This document shows positions 1-7,345 of a stretch of 10,512 nt of DNA, in pieces. Origin of the DNA: an uncultured Collinsella sp. (GTDB taxonomy: Bacteria; Actinomycetota; Coriobacteriia; Coriobacteriales; Coriobacteriaceae); the NCBI GenBank assembly GCA_902470095.1, contig CABRFG010000067.1, positions 1 through 10,512 on the forward strand, read 5' to 3'. The notes below the pieces were generated by a model. It searched no databases. It saw nothing but the letters and a program-made list of their open reading frames with translations, and had not been told where the DNA came from. The position numbers and the translations under genes are program-made. The first letter of the stretch is position 1, and the number at the start of each line of letters is the position of its first letter.

Positions 1-35
1 GTGGGAGGTGTTCGGATAAGGTTGATAATCAAGGG
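1..35. repeat. Left copy of a 35-bp terminal inverted repeat
   Basis: The first 35 bases (starting GTGGGAGGTGTTCGGATAAG) are the exact reverse complement of 10442-10476. The match stops at base 36. Chance cannot explain a perfect 35-bp match at both edges. It resembles the end of an insertion sequence or another dispersed repeat, and the repeat starting at base 1 suggests the sequence is a contig that stopped in a repeat. No transposase is encoded next to it, and I do not recognise the family. Confidence 0.9.
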
Positions 36-71
36 GCAGCTGATCCCCACCATAAATTACCCTCGGCATAC

Positions 72-99
72 TTGCGCGAACGATTGCTCGTGCTACACT
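72..99 (+). promoter_or_regulatory. Candidate promoter of the riboswitch-ribU operon
   Basis: TTGCGC (72-77) lies 16 bases before TACACT (94-99), and the latter is preceded by TG at 91-92, giving an extended -10. Transcription would start near 106, just ahead of the FMN aptamer, which is where a promoter is needed. The -35 matches the consensus at only three of six positions, so the extended -10 carries most of the weight. Confidence 0.5.
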
Positions 100-114
100 T
101 GCAATTGCTGTTTC

Positions 115-291
115 AGGGCGGGGTGGAATTCCCCACTGGCGGTAAATCGGGCGGTGCCAAAGGGGTGCCGTGGCGCAGGCGAGGTGCCTGCGACCGAGCC
201 GATGAGTCCGCGACCCGTGCGTGTGTTGGTTCGCATGCCGGCTGAACTGGTGAGATCCCAGTACCAACGGTTAGAGTCCGGATGAAAGAGG
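115..291 (+). promoter_or_regulatory. FMN riboswitch (RFN element)
   Basis: The conserved RFN landmarks appear in order: AGGGCGGGGTGGAATTCCCC (115-134), then ACTGGCGGT, GTCCGCGACCC, CTGGTGAGATCCCAGTACC, and finally AGAGTCCGGATGAAAGAGG at the 3' edge. FMN binding to this aptamer normally turns off riboflavin synthesis or uptake genes. The variable arm is enlarged and contains an extra hairpin (GCAGGC 175-180 with GCCTGC 186-191), making the element longer than a minimal aptamer. No terminator hairpin with a U-run lies between the aptamer and ribU. The closing GAAAGAGG sits directly against the ribU ribosome binding site, so translational control is the likely mechanism (inference). Confidence 0.93.
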
Positions 292-302
292 CAGGTGATC
301 TT

Positions 303-893
303 ATGTCTGAACAGTCGCAGCATATCCATTTTGAGAACACGAATAGGTGGAGCACCAAACAGCTCGTTACCATGGCGTTGATGTGCGCCTTGGGCGCCCT
401 GTTTATGTACGTGCAGCTGCCTATCCTTCCTTCGGCGCCGTTTTTGACGTATGACCCGTCGCTGGTACCGGCGATGGTGTGCGGGTTTGCGTATGGTCCT
501 GGCGCCGGCACTGCTGTTGCCGCTATGGCTATTGTTATCCATGCGCTCACCACGGGTGACTGGGTCGGCGCGCTTATGAACCTGGTTGCCACGCTGGGCT
601 ACATTCTGCCTGCGGCTATCGTCTATCAGAAGATGCATACCTATAAGGGTGCCGTGATTGGCCTGGTGCTCGGCGTTATTGCCGCTACGGCGTTGTCTAT
701 GGTCGCAAACCTTACCATTGGCGTATGGTTTTGGTATGGCTCGGTCGATGTGATCGCCCCGCTCATGATTCCTGCCGTGCTGCCGTTCAACCTTATCAAG
801 ACCGTGCTTAACTCGGTGTTGACACTGGCGGTGTATAAAGCGGTCTCCAACCTCATCACGCCTAAAAAGGACCAGGTCAAAGGCCGCGCATGA
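303..893 (+). CDS. ribU: Riboflavin ECF transporter, S component RibU
   Basis: RibU is the membrane subunit that binds riboflavin outside the cell and delivers it through an energy-coupling factor module. The 196-residue product is very hydrophobic, with about six membrane segments, and shows the RibU-type stretch YDPSLVPAMVCGFAYGPGAG followed by ALTTGDWVGALMN. An in-frame ATG exists at 282, but it belongs to the conserved riboswitch tail (GATGAAAGAGG). The ATG at 303 follows AGGTGA (293-298) at a normal distance and is the better start. The stop overlaps the next start (ATGA at 890-893), so translation is coupled to the ATPase gene. The FMN riboswitch upstream independently supports a flavin substrate. 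The family call is secure; riboflavin specificity comes from the motif plus the riboswitch. Confidence 0.92.
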   Translation: MSEQSQHIHFENTNRWSTKQLVTMALMCALGALFMYVQLPILPSAPFLTYDPSLVPAMVCGFAYGPGAGTAVAAMAIVIHALTTGDWVGALMNLVATLGYILPAAIVYQKMHTYKGAVIGLVLGVIAATALSMVANLTIGVWFWYGSVDVIAPLMIPAVLPFNLIKTVLNSVLTLAVYKAVSNLITPKKDQVKGRA

Positions 894-2794
894 TTGAGTG
901 TCGGGGCGTTTTCTTTAGCTATGACGGTGCCGTACCGGCGCTCGACGGCGTCGATCTGAATATCGAGGACGGCGAGTTTTTCTGCATCCTCGGTGGTAAT
1001 GGGTCGGGCAAGTCGACGTTTGCCAAGCATCTGAATGCACTGCTGCAGCCCGACGCGGGCACGGTACGCATCAACGGCATGGATGCGTCCGACCCCGAGC
1101 TGGTCTATGACATCCGCTCGACTGCTGGCATGGTGTTCCAGAATCCCGACGACCAGCTTGTGGCGACGCTTGTCGAGGACGACGTTGCGTTTGGTCCCGA
1201 GAACTTAGGGGTCGAATCGGCCCAGATCGCGCAGCGCGTGCGCGAGGCGCTGAAGGCCGTGGGTCTGGTGGGCTTTGAGCGCCACGAGACCCATGCGCTC
1301 TCGGGTGGCCAAAAGCAACGCGTGGCGCTTGCCGGCGTGCTCGCCATGGAGCCGCGCGTTCTCATTTTGGATGAGGCCTCCTCGATGCTCGATCCGCGCG
1401 GACGCAAGGGTCTTATGAAGGCCTGTCATGCGCTGCACGAACGCGGCATGACCATCGTGATGATTACGCACTTTATGGAAGAGGCCGCTGAGGCCGGTCG
1501 CGTTGCTGTCTTCCAAGCGGGCCGCGTTGCCATGTTGGGCACGCCCGAGGAGATCTTGACGCAGGCGGACGAACTCGCGCAGCTCAACCTTGATATGCCG
1601 GAGTCGTGCCGTTTGGGCGTGGCGCTTCGTGCGAAGGGCGTGCCCGTTTATGCGCAGGTGCGCGAGGCGGATATGGTCGCCGGTATAGCGCAGGCTTATG
1701 CCGAGCGGAGTAGGACAGGCATCGCCGGGCGGCCTTTCGCATTCGATCCTCGTATTCCCGACAACGTTTCCTCTGCGCTCGATGGCGCAGACGCGCTGGA
1801 GCCCGTTATCGAGATTTCGCACCTTTCGTTTAGCTATTCGCTGAGCGCCCGCGAGCGCCGCCGTTGGCATAAGCGCTCGGCCACTGCGGACAAATCGAGC
1901 AAACAGGCTCTCTGGGGAAACGACCCCAGCAGCCCGTGGGCGCTGCGCGATGTATCGCTGACGGTGCGTCGCGGCGAGTTCCTGGGCTTGGCAGGTCATA
2001 CCGGTTCGGGTAAGTCGACGCTGGTCCAGCATCTCAACGGTTTGATTCGCCCCCAGGAGGGATCCGTTCGCGCGCTGGGGCTCGATCTGTCAAACAAGAA
2101 AGACGCCGCCGCGGTTAAGGCCAAGGTCGGCGTGGTGTTTCAATATCCTGAGCGTCAGCTGTTTGCCGAAACCGTGGCGCAGGACGTGGCGTTTGGTCCG
2201 CATAACCTTGGCTTGCCGCAAGATGAAGTCGACCGTCGTGTCGAGTCATCGCTCTCGCGCGTGGGCCTCGACCTTTCCACGGTCGGCGACAAGAGTCCCT
2301 TTGAGCTTTCGGGCGGTCAGCAACGGCGTGTGGCATTCGCCGGCGTGCTCGCCATGGAGCCCGAAGTCCTGGTGCTCGATGAACCCATGGCGGGGCTCGA
2401 TCCGGCGGCGCGCAGTGATTTCCTGGAGCTCATCGATCGACTCCATCGCGAGGGCCTGACCGTTGTCATGGTTTCGCACAGCATGGATGACCTGGCCAAT
2501 TGCTGCGACCGTATCGTCGTAATGAACGAAGGTGCGGTGTTTGCCGAGGGAACCCCCGCTCAGGTGTTTGCGCATGCGGATGAGCTTAAATCAATCGGCT
2601 TGGGTGTTCCCGCTGCCCAGCGCATGGCGCTGGCGCTTGCGAAGGCGGGCGTACCGCTGCGCTTTGACGGCCTTTATACGGTTGAGTCGCTGGCAGACGA
2701 GTTGGTGGACCTGCTAATCGGTCGCTCGGGCGGTCCTTCTAACGTCGCGGACATTGCTAAATCCAAGACGGTCGCGCGAGAGGAGGGCTGCTAA
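890..2794 (+). CDS. ecfA: Fused energy-coupling factor ATPase EcfA1-EcfA2
   Basis: This 634-residue protein carries two complete ABC ATPase domains that power the ECF transporter. Domain 1 has Walker A GGNGSGKST (35-43), Q-loop FQNPDDQ (about 83-89), signature LSGGQKQR (137-144), Walker B LILDEASSMLDP and switch His194. Domain 2 has Walker A GHTGSGKST (369-377), Q-loop FQYPERQ (417-423), LSGGQQRR (473-480), VLVLDEPMAGLDP and His530. The pairing DEASSMLDP / QYPERQLF fits EcfA1 then EcfA2, which are usually separate genes. All catalytic residues are present in both halves. Each half ends in a similar LG(V)...ALAKGVP-type tail (about 235-255 and 570-590). Domain 2 has an unusual basic insertion (about 318-348) between FSYS and the ALRDVSL strand. 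It overlaps ribU and ecfT by a few bases. It may also serve S components encoded elsewhere. Confidence 0.93.
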   Translation: MIECRGVFFSYDGAVPALDGVDLNIEDGEFFCILGGNGSGKSTFAKHLNALLQPDAGTVRINGMDASDPELVYDIRSTAGMVFQNPDDQLVATLVEDDVAFGPENLGVESAQIAQRVREALKAVGLVGFERHETHALSGGQKQRVALAGVLAMEPRVLILDEASSMLDPRGRKGLMKACHALHERGMTIVMITHFMEEAAEAGRVAVFQAGRVAMLGTPEEILTQADELAQLNLDMPESCRLGVALRAKGVPVYAQVREADMVAGIAQAYAERSRTGIAGRPFAFDPRIPDNVSSALDGADALEPVIEISHLSFSYSLSARERRRWHKRSATADKSSKQALWGNDPSSPWALRDVSLTVRRGEFLGLAGHTGSGKSTLVQHLNGLIRPQEGSVRALGLDLSNKKDAAAVKAKVGVVFQYPERQLFAETVAQDVAFGPHNLGLPQDEVDRRVESSLSRVGLDLSTVGDKSPFELSGGQQRRVAFAGVLAMEPEVLVLDEPMAGLDPAARSDFLELIDRLHREGLTVVMVSHSMDDLANCCDRIVVMNEGAVFAEGTPAQVFAHADELKSIGLGVPAAQRMALALAKAGVPLRFDGLYTVESLADELVDLLIGRSGGPSNVADIAKSKTVAREEGC

Positions 2795-3594
2795 TGGAGG
2801 CGTTTTCGTTTGGCAGCTACTATCCCGGCGATAGTGCGATCCGCCGCCTGGACCCGCGAACTAAGTTGCTCTTGGGCTTTGTGTTTCTGATCACGACGCT
2901 CACAGTCAGCAGCTTCCGCGGACTGGTCCCGGTCGCAATCTTCGTTGTCCTGATCTATACCGTGTCCCGGGTGCCGTTGCGCCGGGTCCTATCATCGATG
3001 GCGCCGCTGCTGGCAATCGTCGTCGTGGTCGCGGTGCTCAACCTGTTTACCGATCAGAGTGGGCGCATCCTGTGGCAGCTCGGCTTTCTGCAGATAAGCG
3101 AGGGCTCGCTGCGTTCTGCGGCGTTTATGGCGTGCCGCCTGACCCTGATGATGGCCGGCATGAGCGCCATTACGCTCACCACCCCCACGCTCGACCTCAC
3201 TGCGGGCTTTGAGCGTCTGCTCGCACCGTTTGCGCGCGTGGGGCTTCCGGCGCATGAGCTCGGCATGATCATGGGTATCGCGTTGCGCTTTATGCCGCAG
3301 TTCGCTACCGAGATGAAGCAGACGGCCGATGCGCAGGCGAGCCGCGGTGCGCGCGTGACGGGAGGCCCGCTCGGCGGCGTGCGTATGCTCGGCAGTGTGG
3401 CCATTCCGCTGTTCACGGGCGTGTTCCGTCATGCCGAGACGCTTTCGGCCGCCATGGATGCGCGTTGCTATCACGGCGAACAGGGACGCACGCGTCTGCA
3501 TGCACTTACGTTTGGCCGCGGCGATGCGTTGGCGGCGGTGGTGACGGCGTTGCTGCTCATCTGCGTCATCGTCATCAACCTTCAACTTGTTTAG
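2794..3594 (+). CDS. ecfT: ECF transporter transmembrane coupling protein EcfT
   Basis: EcfT is the membrane scaffold that links the S component to the ATPase. The 266-residue protein begins with the typical SYYPGDSAIRRLDPRTKLLL, followed by hydrophobic segments at about 25-58 and 68-85. A cytoplasmic coupling region carries the two family signatures: ASRG (182-185) and ARCYHG (223-228), the latter a variant of the usual ARG. A last membrane helix runs about 245-264. These short motifs dock into the ATPase grooves in solved ECF complexes. The start overlaps the stop of the ATPase gene (TAATG at 2792-2796), preceded by GAGGAG, so ribU, ecfA and ecfT form one coupled unit. With RibU this completes a full transporter. 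Confidence 0.92.
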   Translation: MEAFSFGSYYPGDSAIRRLDPRTKLLLGFVFLITTLTVSSFRGLVPVAIFVVLIYTVSRVPLRRVLSSMAPLLAIVVVVAVLNLFTDQSGRILWQLGFLQISEGSLRSAAFMACRLTLMMAGMSAITLTTPTLDLTAGFERLLAPFARVGLPAHELGMIMGIALRFMPQFATEMKQTADAQASRGARVTGGPLGGVRMLGSVAIPLFTGVFRHAETLSAAMDARCYHGEQGRTRLHALTFGRGDALAAVVTALLLICVIVINLQLV

Positions 3595-3624
3595 GCGCGA
3601 TTCGAGCGCAAGAAAGGGGTCCCT

Positions 3625-4071
3625 ATGACCGACAACGACCGCACGGCTCAGCTTGAGCGCGCCTGTTCGTATCTCAGGCGCATTCCGGCGTGGTATCTGG
3701 CCACGACCGATGTAGCCGACGGGCATCAGCCTCGCGTGAGGCCGTTTTCGTTTGCCATGGTCGATGACGGTAAACTGTGGTTTTGTACGTCGCGCGACAA
3801 AGATGTGTGGGCGGAGCTGAGCGCGAATCCCAAGTTTGAGCTCTCGGGCTGGAAGCCGGGGGAATGTTGGATCGTATTGACCGGCGAAGCCGCACTTGAG
3901 GACGACGCAGTTGCGAGCGACAAGGTGCGTCAAGCGGGTTTTAAGCACATGGTGGGCATTGGCGAGGAACACGAGAGTGCCAACGACGGCCGCCTTGCTT
4001 TCTTTTCGGTCCGCAACATTGCCGCGCGCTTCTGTGATATCGACGGCAGCGAGGAGCGCCTGGAGCTCTAG
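3625..4071 (+). CDS. PNPOx-like split-barrel flavin-binding protein (copy 1)
   Basis: This 148-residue soluble protein belongs to the pyridoxamine 5'-phosphate oxidase-like split beta-barrel superfamily. Members bind FMN, F420 or haem, and most have unknown substrates. Visible signatures are PAWYLAT (21-27), QPRVRPFSF (35-43) and GKLWFCTS (49-56), the strands that hold the flavin phosphate in this fold. At under 150 residues it is shorter than true PNPOx (about 200 or more), so vitamin B6 synthesis is not implied. AAAGGGG precedes the ATG, and the gene starts only 30 bases after ecfT, so co-transcription with the riboflavin transporter is likely. The context makes FMN the natural cofactor (inference). 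It is paralogous to the next gene. Confidence 0.82.
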   Translation: MTDNDRTAQLERACSYLRRIPAWYLATTDVADGHQPRVRPFSFAMVDDGKLWFCTSRDKDVWAELSANPKFELSGWKPGECWIVLTGEAALEDDAVASDKVRQAGFKHMVGIGEEHESANDGRLAFFSVRNIAARFCDIDGSEERLEL

Positions 4072-4122
4072 CGCGTCTCAAATTAACTACCCGTTCTGAA
4101 TTAGCTAGTGCCAGGAGGACAC

Positions 4123-4533
4123 ATGGACGGATTGAATACGGTTTTGGAGTATCTGACGTCAGTGCCGGCATGGTATTTGGCGACGAGCGTTGACGGACAG
4201 CCGCATGTGCGTCCGTTTTCGTTTGCGCAGATCCAGGACGGCAAGCTGTGGTTTGTAACGGCGCGCACCAAAGATGTGTGGCAGGAGCTGCTGCAAAACC
4301 AGCGCTTTGAGGCCACGAGTTGGTGGCCGGGCCATGGCTGGCTCATCTTGCGCGGGCGTGCCGGCTTGGATGACCGGGCTTTAGACGAAATGCGCGAAGC
4401 CGGGTGGAAGCATCTAGAGCACCTGGGCGAGCACTATGAGGGGCCTAACGACCCCACGCTCGTCTTCTTTAGCGTCGAGGATCCCGAGGCTTTTATCTGC
4501 AATCACGACGAATGGGTGCCGGTCGAGCTCTAG
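4123..4533 (+). CDS. PNPOx-like split-barrel flavin-binding protein (copy 2)
   Basis: This 136-residue protein is clearly related to the preceding one: VPAWYLAT (14-21), QPHVRPFSF (26-34), DGKLWFVTAR (39-48) and KDVWQEL line up without long gaps. It belongs to the same PNPOx-like split-barrel superfamily, with an unknown substrate. A GTG at 4108 would also open the frame, but AGGAGG (4113-4118) sits inside that stretch and is correctly spaced for the ATG at 4123, which I chose. It is separated from copy 1 by 51 bases and is followed by a strong hairpin, so it probably ends the transcript. The tandem arrangement points to local duplication followed by divergence, or to a heterodimer (inference). 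Confidence 0.82.
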   Translation: MDGLNTVLEYLTSVPAWYLATSVDGQPHVRPFSFAQIQDGKLWFVTARTKDVWQELLQNQRFEATSWWPGHGWLILRGRAGLDDRALDEMREAGWKHLEHLGEHYEGPNDPTLVFFSVEDPEAFICNHDEWVPVEL

Positions 4534-4570
4534 CCGGCTGGCTCATCCTAACAACTTGGTTTTCGCATGG

Positions 4571-4624
4571 GCGGGCCCCGTATTGCCCGGTGCCGTTAGG
4601 AGCGCCGGTCAATACGGGGCCCGC
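4571..4624 (+). terminator. Long GC-rich hairpin after the flavin locus
   Basis: GCGGGCCCCGTATTG (4571-4585) pairs perfectly with CAATACGGGGCCCGC (4610-4624). Inside it CCGGTGC (4587-4593) pairs with GCGCCGG (4602-4608), giving about 22 pairs in total. It lies between the last flavin gene and the arginine promoter, where a terminator is expected. The following bases (TCCATTTGTCAATT) are T-rich but not a clean T-run, so intrinsic termination is probable rather than certain. Confidence 0.55.
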
Positions 4625-4667
4625 TCCATTTGTCAATTCCTTCAAGCGAATGTGTCGGGATTGTTTC

Positions 4668-4706
4668 AATGCATGAATATGCAAGCCATTTACGTGTTCA
4701 TGCATC
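4668..4706 (+). promoter_or_regulatory. Putative double ArgR operator (two ARG boxes)
   Basis: Box 1 has the core TGCAT-GAAT-ATGCA (4670-4683), the same half-site layout (5-4-5) as the known ArgR box TGAAT-N4-ATTCA. Box 2 has the weaker core TACGT-GTTC-ATGCA (4691-4704). As 18-bp boxes (4668-4685 and 4689-4706) they are 3 bp apart, which is 21 bp centre to centre, the classical spacing for an ArgR hexamer. The outer bases also form a perfect inverted repeat, ATGCATGAA (4669-4677) with TTCATGCAT (4697-4705). The position just ahead of argC supports arginine-dependent repression. argR itself is not in the window. Confidence 0.6.
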
Positions 4707-4712
4707 TTTTGG

Positions 4713-4721
4713 TGCTAAAGT
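4713..4721 (+). promoter_or_regulatory. Candidate extended -10 promoter of the arg operon
   Basis: TGCTAAAGT (4713-4721) resembles an extended -10 (TGnTATAAT), with no well-spaced -35; TTTACG at 4689 is 21 bases away. It lies immediately downstream of the putative ArgR boxes and about 70 bases before argC, so bound repressor would cover the region where polymerase contacts the -35. Only moderate sequence support. Confidence 0.35.
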
Positions 4722-4790
4722 TTCAACCCACTTCATAACAACCACTGCGAAATGCGCATCGGTGCATAAATCGCAGACAAGGAGTCTGAT

Positions 4791-5861
4791 ATGTCTTTGA
4801 AGGTTGGAATCGTCGGCGCGGCTGGATATGCCGGCGCCGAACTCATTCGCCTCGTGCTTGGCCATCCCGAGTTTGAACTTGTCGCCATTACGTCCAACGC
4901 CGATGCCGGCCAGCCGCTGTCCGCGGTGTATCCGAGCTTTGCTGGCGTGAGCGATCTGGTTTTCACCACGCATGACGCCCCCGAGCTTAAATCCTGCGAC
5001 GCCGTCTTCTTGGCCGTGCCGCACACGGCTGCCATGGCACAGGTGCCCGCACTGCTTGCATCTGGCGTCTCCTGCTTCGATCTTTCGGCCGATTACCGTC
5101 TGAGCGACGCGTCTGTCTTTGAGGCATGGTATGCCGCCGAGCACACGAGCCCCGAGTTGCTCAAGACCCGCGCTTTCGGCCTGCCCGAGCTGTTCTGCCA
5201 GGACTTAGAGACCGCTGCTTCCAGCCATGCCGCTGGCAGGCCCGTGTTGGTCGCCTGCGCCGGTTGCTATCCCACCGCAACGAGCCTTGCTGCCGCTCCC
5301 GCCGTGCGCGCCGACTGGGTTGCCCAGAGCGGCCCCGTAATCGTCGATGCCATTAGCGGCGTGACGGGTGCCGGTAAGTCCTGCAACGCCCGCACCCACT
5401 TTTGCAGCGCGGACGAGAACCTGGAAGCCTATGGCGTGGGTAAACATCGTCATACGCCCGAGATTGAGCAAATCCTTGGCTTAACCGATCGCGTCGTCTT
5501 TACCCCGCATCTGGCACCGCTCAAGCGCGGCCTGCTCTCCACGGTGACGATGCCGCTTACGCCGCAGGCTATCGATACCTTGACCCTTGAGGACGTTGTC
5601 GACTATTACAAGCAGTTCTACGCTGGACGCACCTTTGTGCGTGTGCTCGACGCCGGCCAGCAGCCCAAGACGGCTTCGGTCGTCGGAACCAACGCCGCCC
5701 AGATTGGCCTCGCGCTCAACAAGCGCGCGGGCGTGCTGGTGGCGACGGGCGCCATCGACAATCTGTGCAAGGGCGCTGCGGGCCAAGCGGTCCAGTGTGC
5801 CAATATCGTCTTTGGCTTTGACGAGCGACGAGGCTTGCCCACAGTGGCGTGCCCGGTGTAG
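4791..5861 (+). CDS. argC: N-acetyl-gamma-glutamyl-phosphate reductase
   Basis: ArgC reduces N-acetylglutamyl phosphate to the semialdehyde with NADPH, the third step towards ornithine. The 356-residue protein opens with the nucleotide-binding loop GIVGAAGYAGAELIR (6-20). It carries the catalytic cysteine in GCYPTA (Cys159), the ISGVTGAGK segment (188-196) and the active-site histidine region GKHRHTPEIEQ (217-227). The C-terminal NLCKGAAGQAVQ (324-335) is the usual ArgC signature. Its length is normal. AAGGAG about 10 bases upstream fixes the ATG start. It is the first gene of the arginine cluster, lying behind the putative ArgR operator. A 134-base gap separates it from argJ, longer than the other spacers in the cluster. 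Confidence 0.96.
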   Translation: MSLKVGIVGAAGYAGAELIRLVLGHPEFELVAITSNADAGQPLSAVYPSFAGVSDLVFTTHDAPELKSCDAVFLAVPHTAAMAQVPALLASGVSCFDLSADYRLSDASVFEAWYAAEHTSPELLKTRAFGLPELFCQDLETAASSHAAGRPVLVACAGCYPTATSLAAAPAVRADWVAQSGPVIVDAISGVTGAGKSCNARTHFCSADENLEAYGVGKHRHTPEIEQILGLTDRVVFTPHLAPLKRGLLSTVTMPLTPQAIDTLTLEDVVDYYKQFYAGRTFVRVLDAGQQPKTASVVGTNAAQIGLALNKRAGVLVATGAIDNLCKGAAGQAVQCANIVFGFDERRGLPTVACPV

Positions 5862-5897
5862 CACATTCGATTGTTAACGATTTGGTAGTCGGGCATC

Positions 5898-5913
5898 GAG
5901 TGGGGCGCCACTC
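5898..5913 (+). other. Small stem-loop in the argC-argJ spacer
   Basis: GAGTGG and CCACTC pair perfectly around a GGCG loop. No T-run follows, so this is not a classical terminator. It could adjust mRNA stability between argC and argJ, or be incidental. The rest of the spacer (5862-5995) shows only AAGGAG (5979-5984) before argJ. Confidence 0.3.
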
Positions 5914-5995
5914 TTAAGCTGGTCTCATGATTACGACTGGCATGGCGCACCAACCGATGTCCGTTTTTTGTTTGACATAAGGAGTCATAAAGACG

Positions 5996-7264
5996 ATGAA
6001 TACCGAGCTGTTTGATATCAAGATTCGCGCCGTCGAGGGCGGCGTTACGGCTGCGGCTGGTTTTAAGGCTGCGGGCATCCATGCTGGGTTCCGCAAGAAC
6101 CCCGAGCGTCTGGATTACGCGCTCGTCGTGCCCGATAAACCCTGTCCCGGTGCCGGCGTGTTTACCACCAATCGCTTTTGCGCGGCGCCCGTGCAGGTGA
6201 GCCGTGCCAACCTGGGCGGTGCCGACAAGGGTTACGGAATCATCGCCGGCGTTTCGGTCAACTCTGGCAATGCCAACGCCGCCACGGGTGAGACCGGCCT
6301 TGCATGCGCGCGCGAGACGTGCAGCATCGCATCGCAGGTCATCGGCTGCGAGCCCCAGCAGATTCTGGTTGCCTCCACGGGTGTGATTGGCCAGATTCTG
6401 CCGATCGACACGTTTGAGACCGCCATTCCTGCTGCCTACGAGGCGCTCTCCGCCCACGGTGGCGCCGATGCCGCTCGCGCCATCATGACGACCGACACGC
6501 ACTCCAAGGAGTACGCCGTGTCCTACGTCAGCGAGGCTGCGGGTCATGCGGGCAATGTCTATACGGTGGGCGGAATGTGCAAGGGCTCGGGCATGATCAT
6601 GCCCAACATGGCCACCATGATCGCAGTTATCACCACCGATGCCCCCGTCGAGCCGGCGGCACTTCATGCCCTGCTGCTCTCGACCGTCAAGCAGACCTTT
6701 AACAAGGTAACGGTCGATTCCGACACCTCGACCAACGACACCTGCATCATGCTTGCCTCCGGCGCCGCTGCCGCAGATGCCGAGCCCATCGTCAAGGGTT
6801 CCGATGCCTTTGACGAGCTGGCATTTGCCGTGCACGAGGTGTGCGAGAGCCTGGCGCGCAACATCGCCGCCGATGGTGAGGGCGCATCCAAGCTTGTTAC
6901 GGTCAACGTTACCGGCGCCGTGAACGACGAGGAGGCCGATATCGCCGCCCGTGCCGTTGCCAACTCGCCGCTCGTTAAGACCTGCATCGCCGGCCACGAC
7001 TGCAACTGGGGTCGCGTTGCTATGGCGCTTGGCAAGTGCGGCGTTAAGTTTAATCAGGAAGACGTTTCCATCGACATGATGGGCATGCCTGTCTGTCGCG
7101 ACGGTCTGACTGTTCCCTTTGATGAGGACGAGGCTCTACGACGTTTCGAGGCGCCCGAGATCGTGATCTCGGCCGACTTGGGCGCAGGCGACGCGGCAAC
7201 GACCGTGTGGACCTGCGACCTCACGCATGAGTACATCTCCATCAACGGCGACTACCGTTCCTAG
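5996..7264 (+). CDS. argJ: Bifunctional glutamate N-acetyltransferase / ornithine acetyltransferase
   Basis: ArgJ moves the acetyl group from N-acetylornithine to glutamate, recycling it, and bifunctional members also use acetyl-CoA to start the pathway. The 422-residue precursor cleaves itself into alpha and beta chains at the Ala-Thr bond in PNMATMIA (Ala206/Thr207); the new N-terminal threonine is the nucleophile. Other family signatures visible are GVFTTNRFCAAPV (54-66), SGNANAATG (90-98), VASTGVIG (125-132), VTVDSDTSTNDT and the near-terminal HEYISINGDYRS. The start follows AAGGAG with an 11-base spacing. No argA or argE lies nearby, which fits the cyclic pathway. Whether it is mono- or bifunctional cannot be decided from sequence alone. 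Confidence 0.95.
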   Translation: MNTELFDIKIRAVEGGVTAAAGFKAAGIHAGFRKNPERLDYALVVPDKPCPGAGVFTTNRFCAAPVQVSRANLGGADKGYGIIAGVSVNSGNANAATGETGLACARETCSIASQVIGCEPQQILVASTGVIGQILPIDTFETAIPAAYEALSAHGGADAARAIMTTDTHSKEYAVSYVSEAAGHAGNVYTVGGMCKGSGMIMPNMATMIAVITTDAPVEPAALHALLLSTVKQTFNKVTVDSDTSTNDTCIMLASGAAAADAEPIVKGSDAFDELAFAVHEVCESLARNIAADGEGASKLVTVNVTGAVNDEEADIAARAVANSPLVKTCIAGHDCNWGRVAMALGKCGVKFNQEDVSIDMMGMPVCRDGLTVPFDEDEALRRFEAPEIVISADLGAGDAATTVWTCDLTHEYISINGDYRS

Positions 7265-7345
7265 ATTCCGGGCACGCTGCGCATCTTGCCGCGATTGCGG
7301 ACAGCGGAGCGCGGCGCGATAACGATACGAAAGACGAGGCAGATT

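Noticed and set aside
282..302. Upstream ATG as the ribU start
   Set aside because: This ATG belongs to the conserved 3' edge of the FMN riboswitch, while ATG 303 has AGGTGA at the proper distance.
5972..5977. TTGACA in the argC-argJ spacer as a promoter -35 box
   Set aside because: A -10 box at normal spacing would fall on the argJ start codon, leaving no room for a leader; nothing like TATAAT is there.
5618..6997. Long - strand frame of 459 codons opposite argC and argJ
   Set aside because: It is a shadow frame caused by GC-rich third codon positions of two well-identified + strand genes, and its translation has no recognisable domain.
7286..7345. TTG start extending argB by 20 residues
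   Set aside because: The extra residues are not like acetylglutamate kinase, and a GAGG ribosome site six bases before ATG 7346 marks the likelier start.
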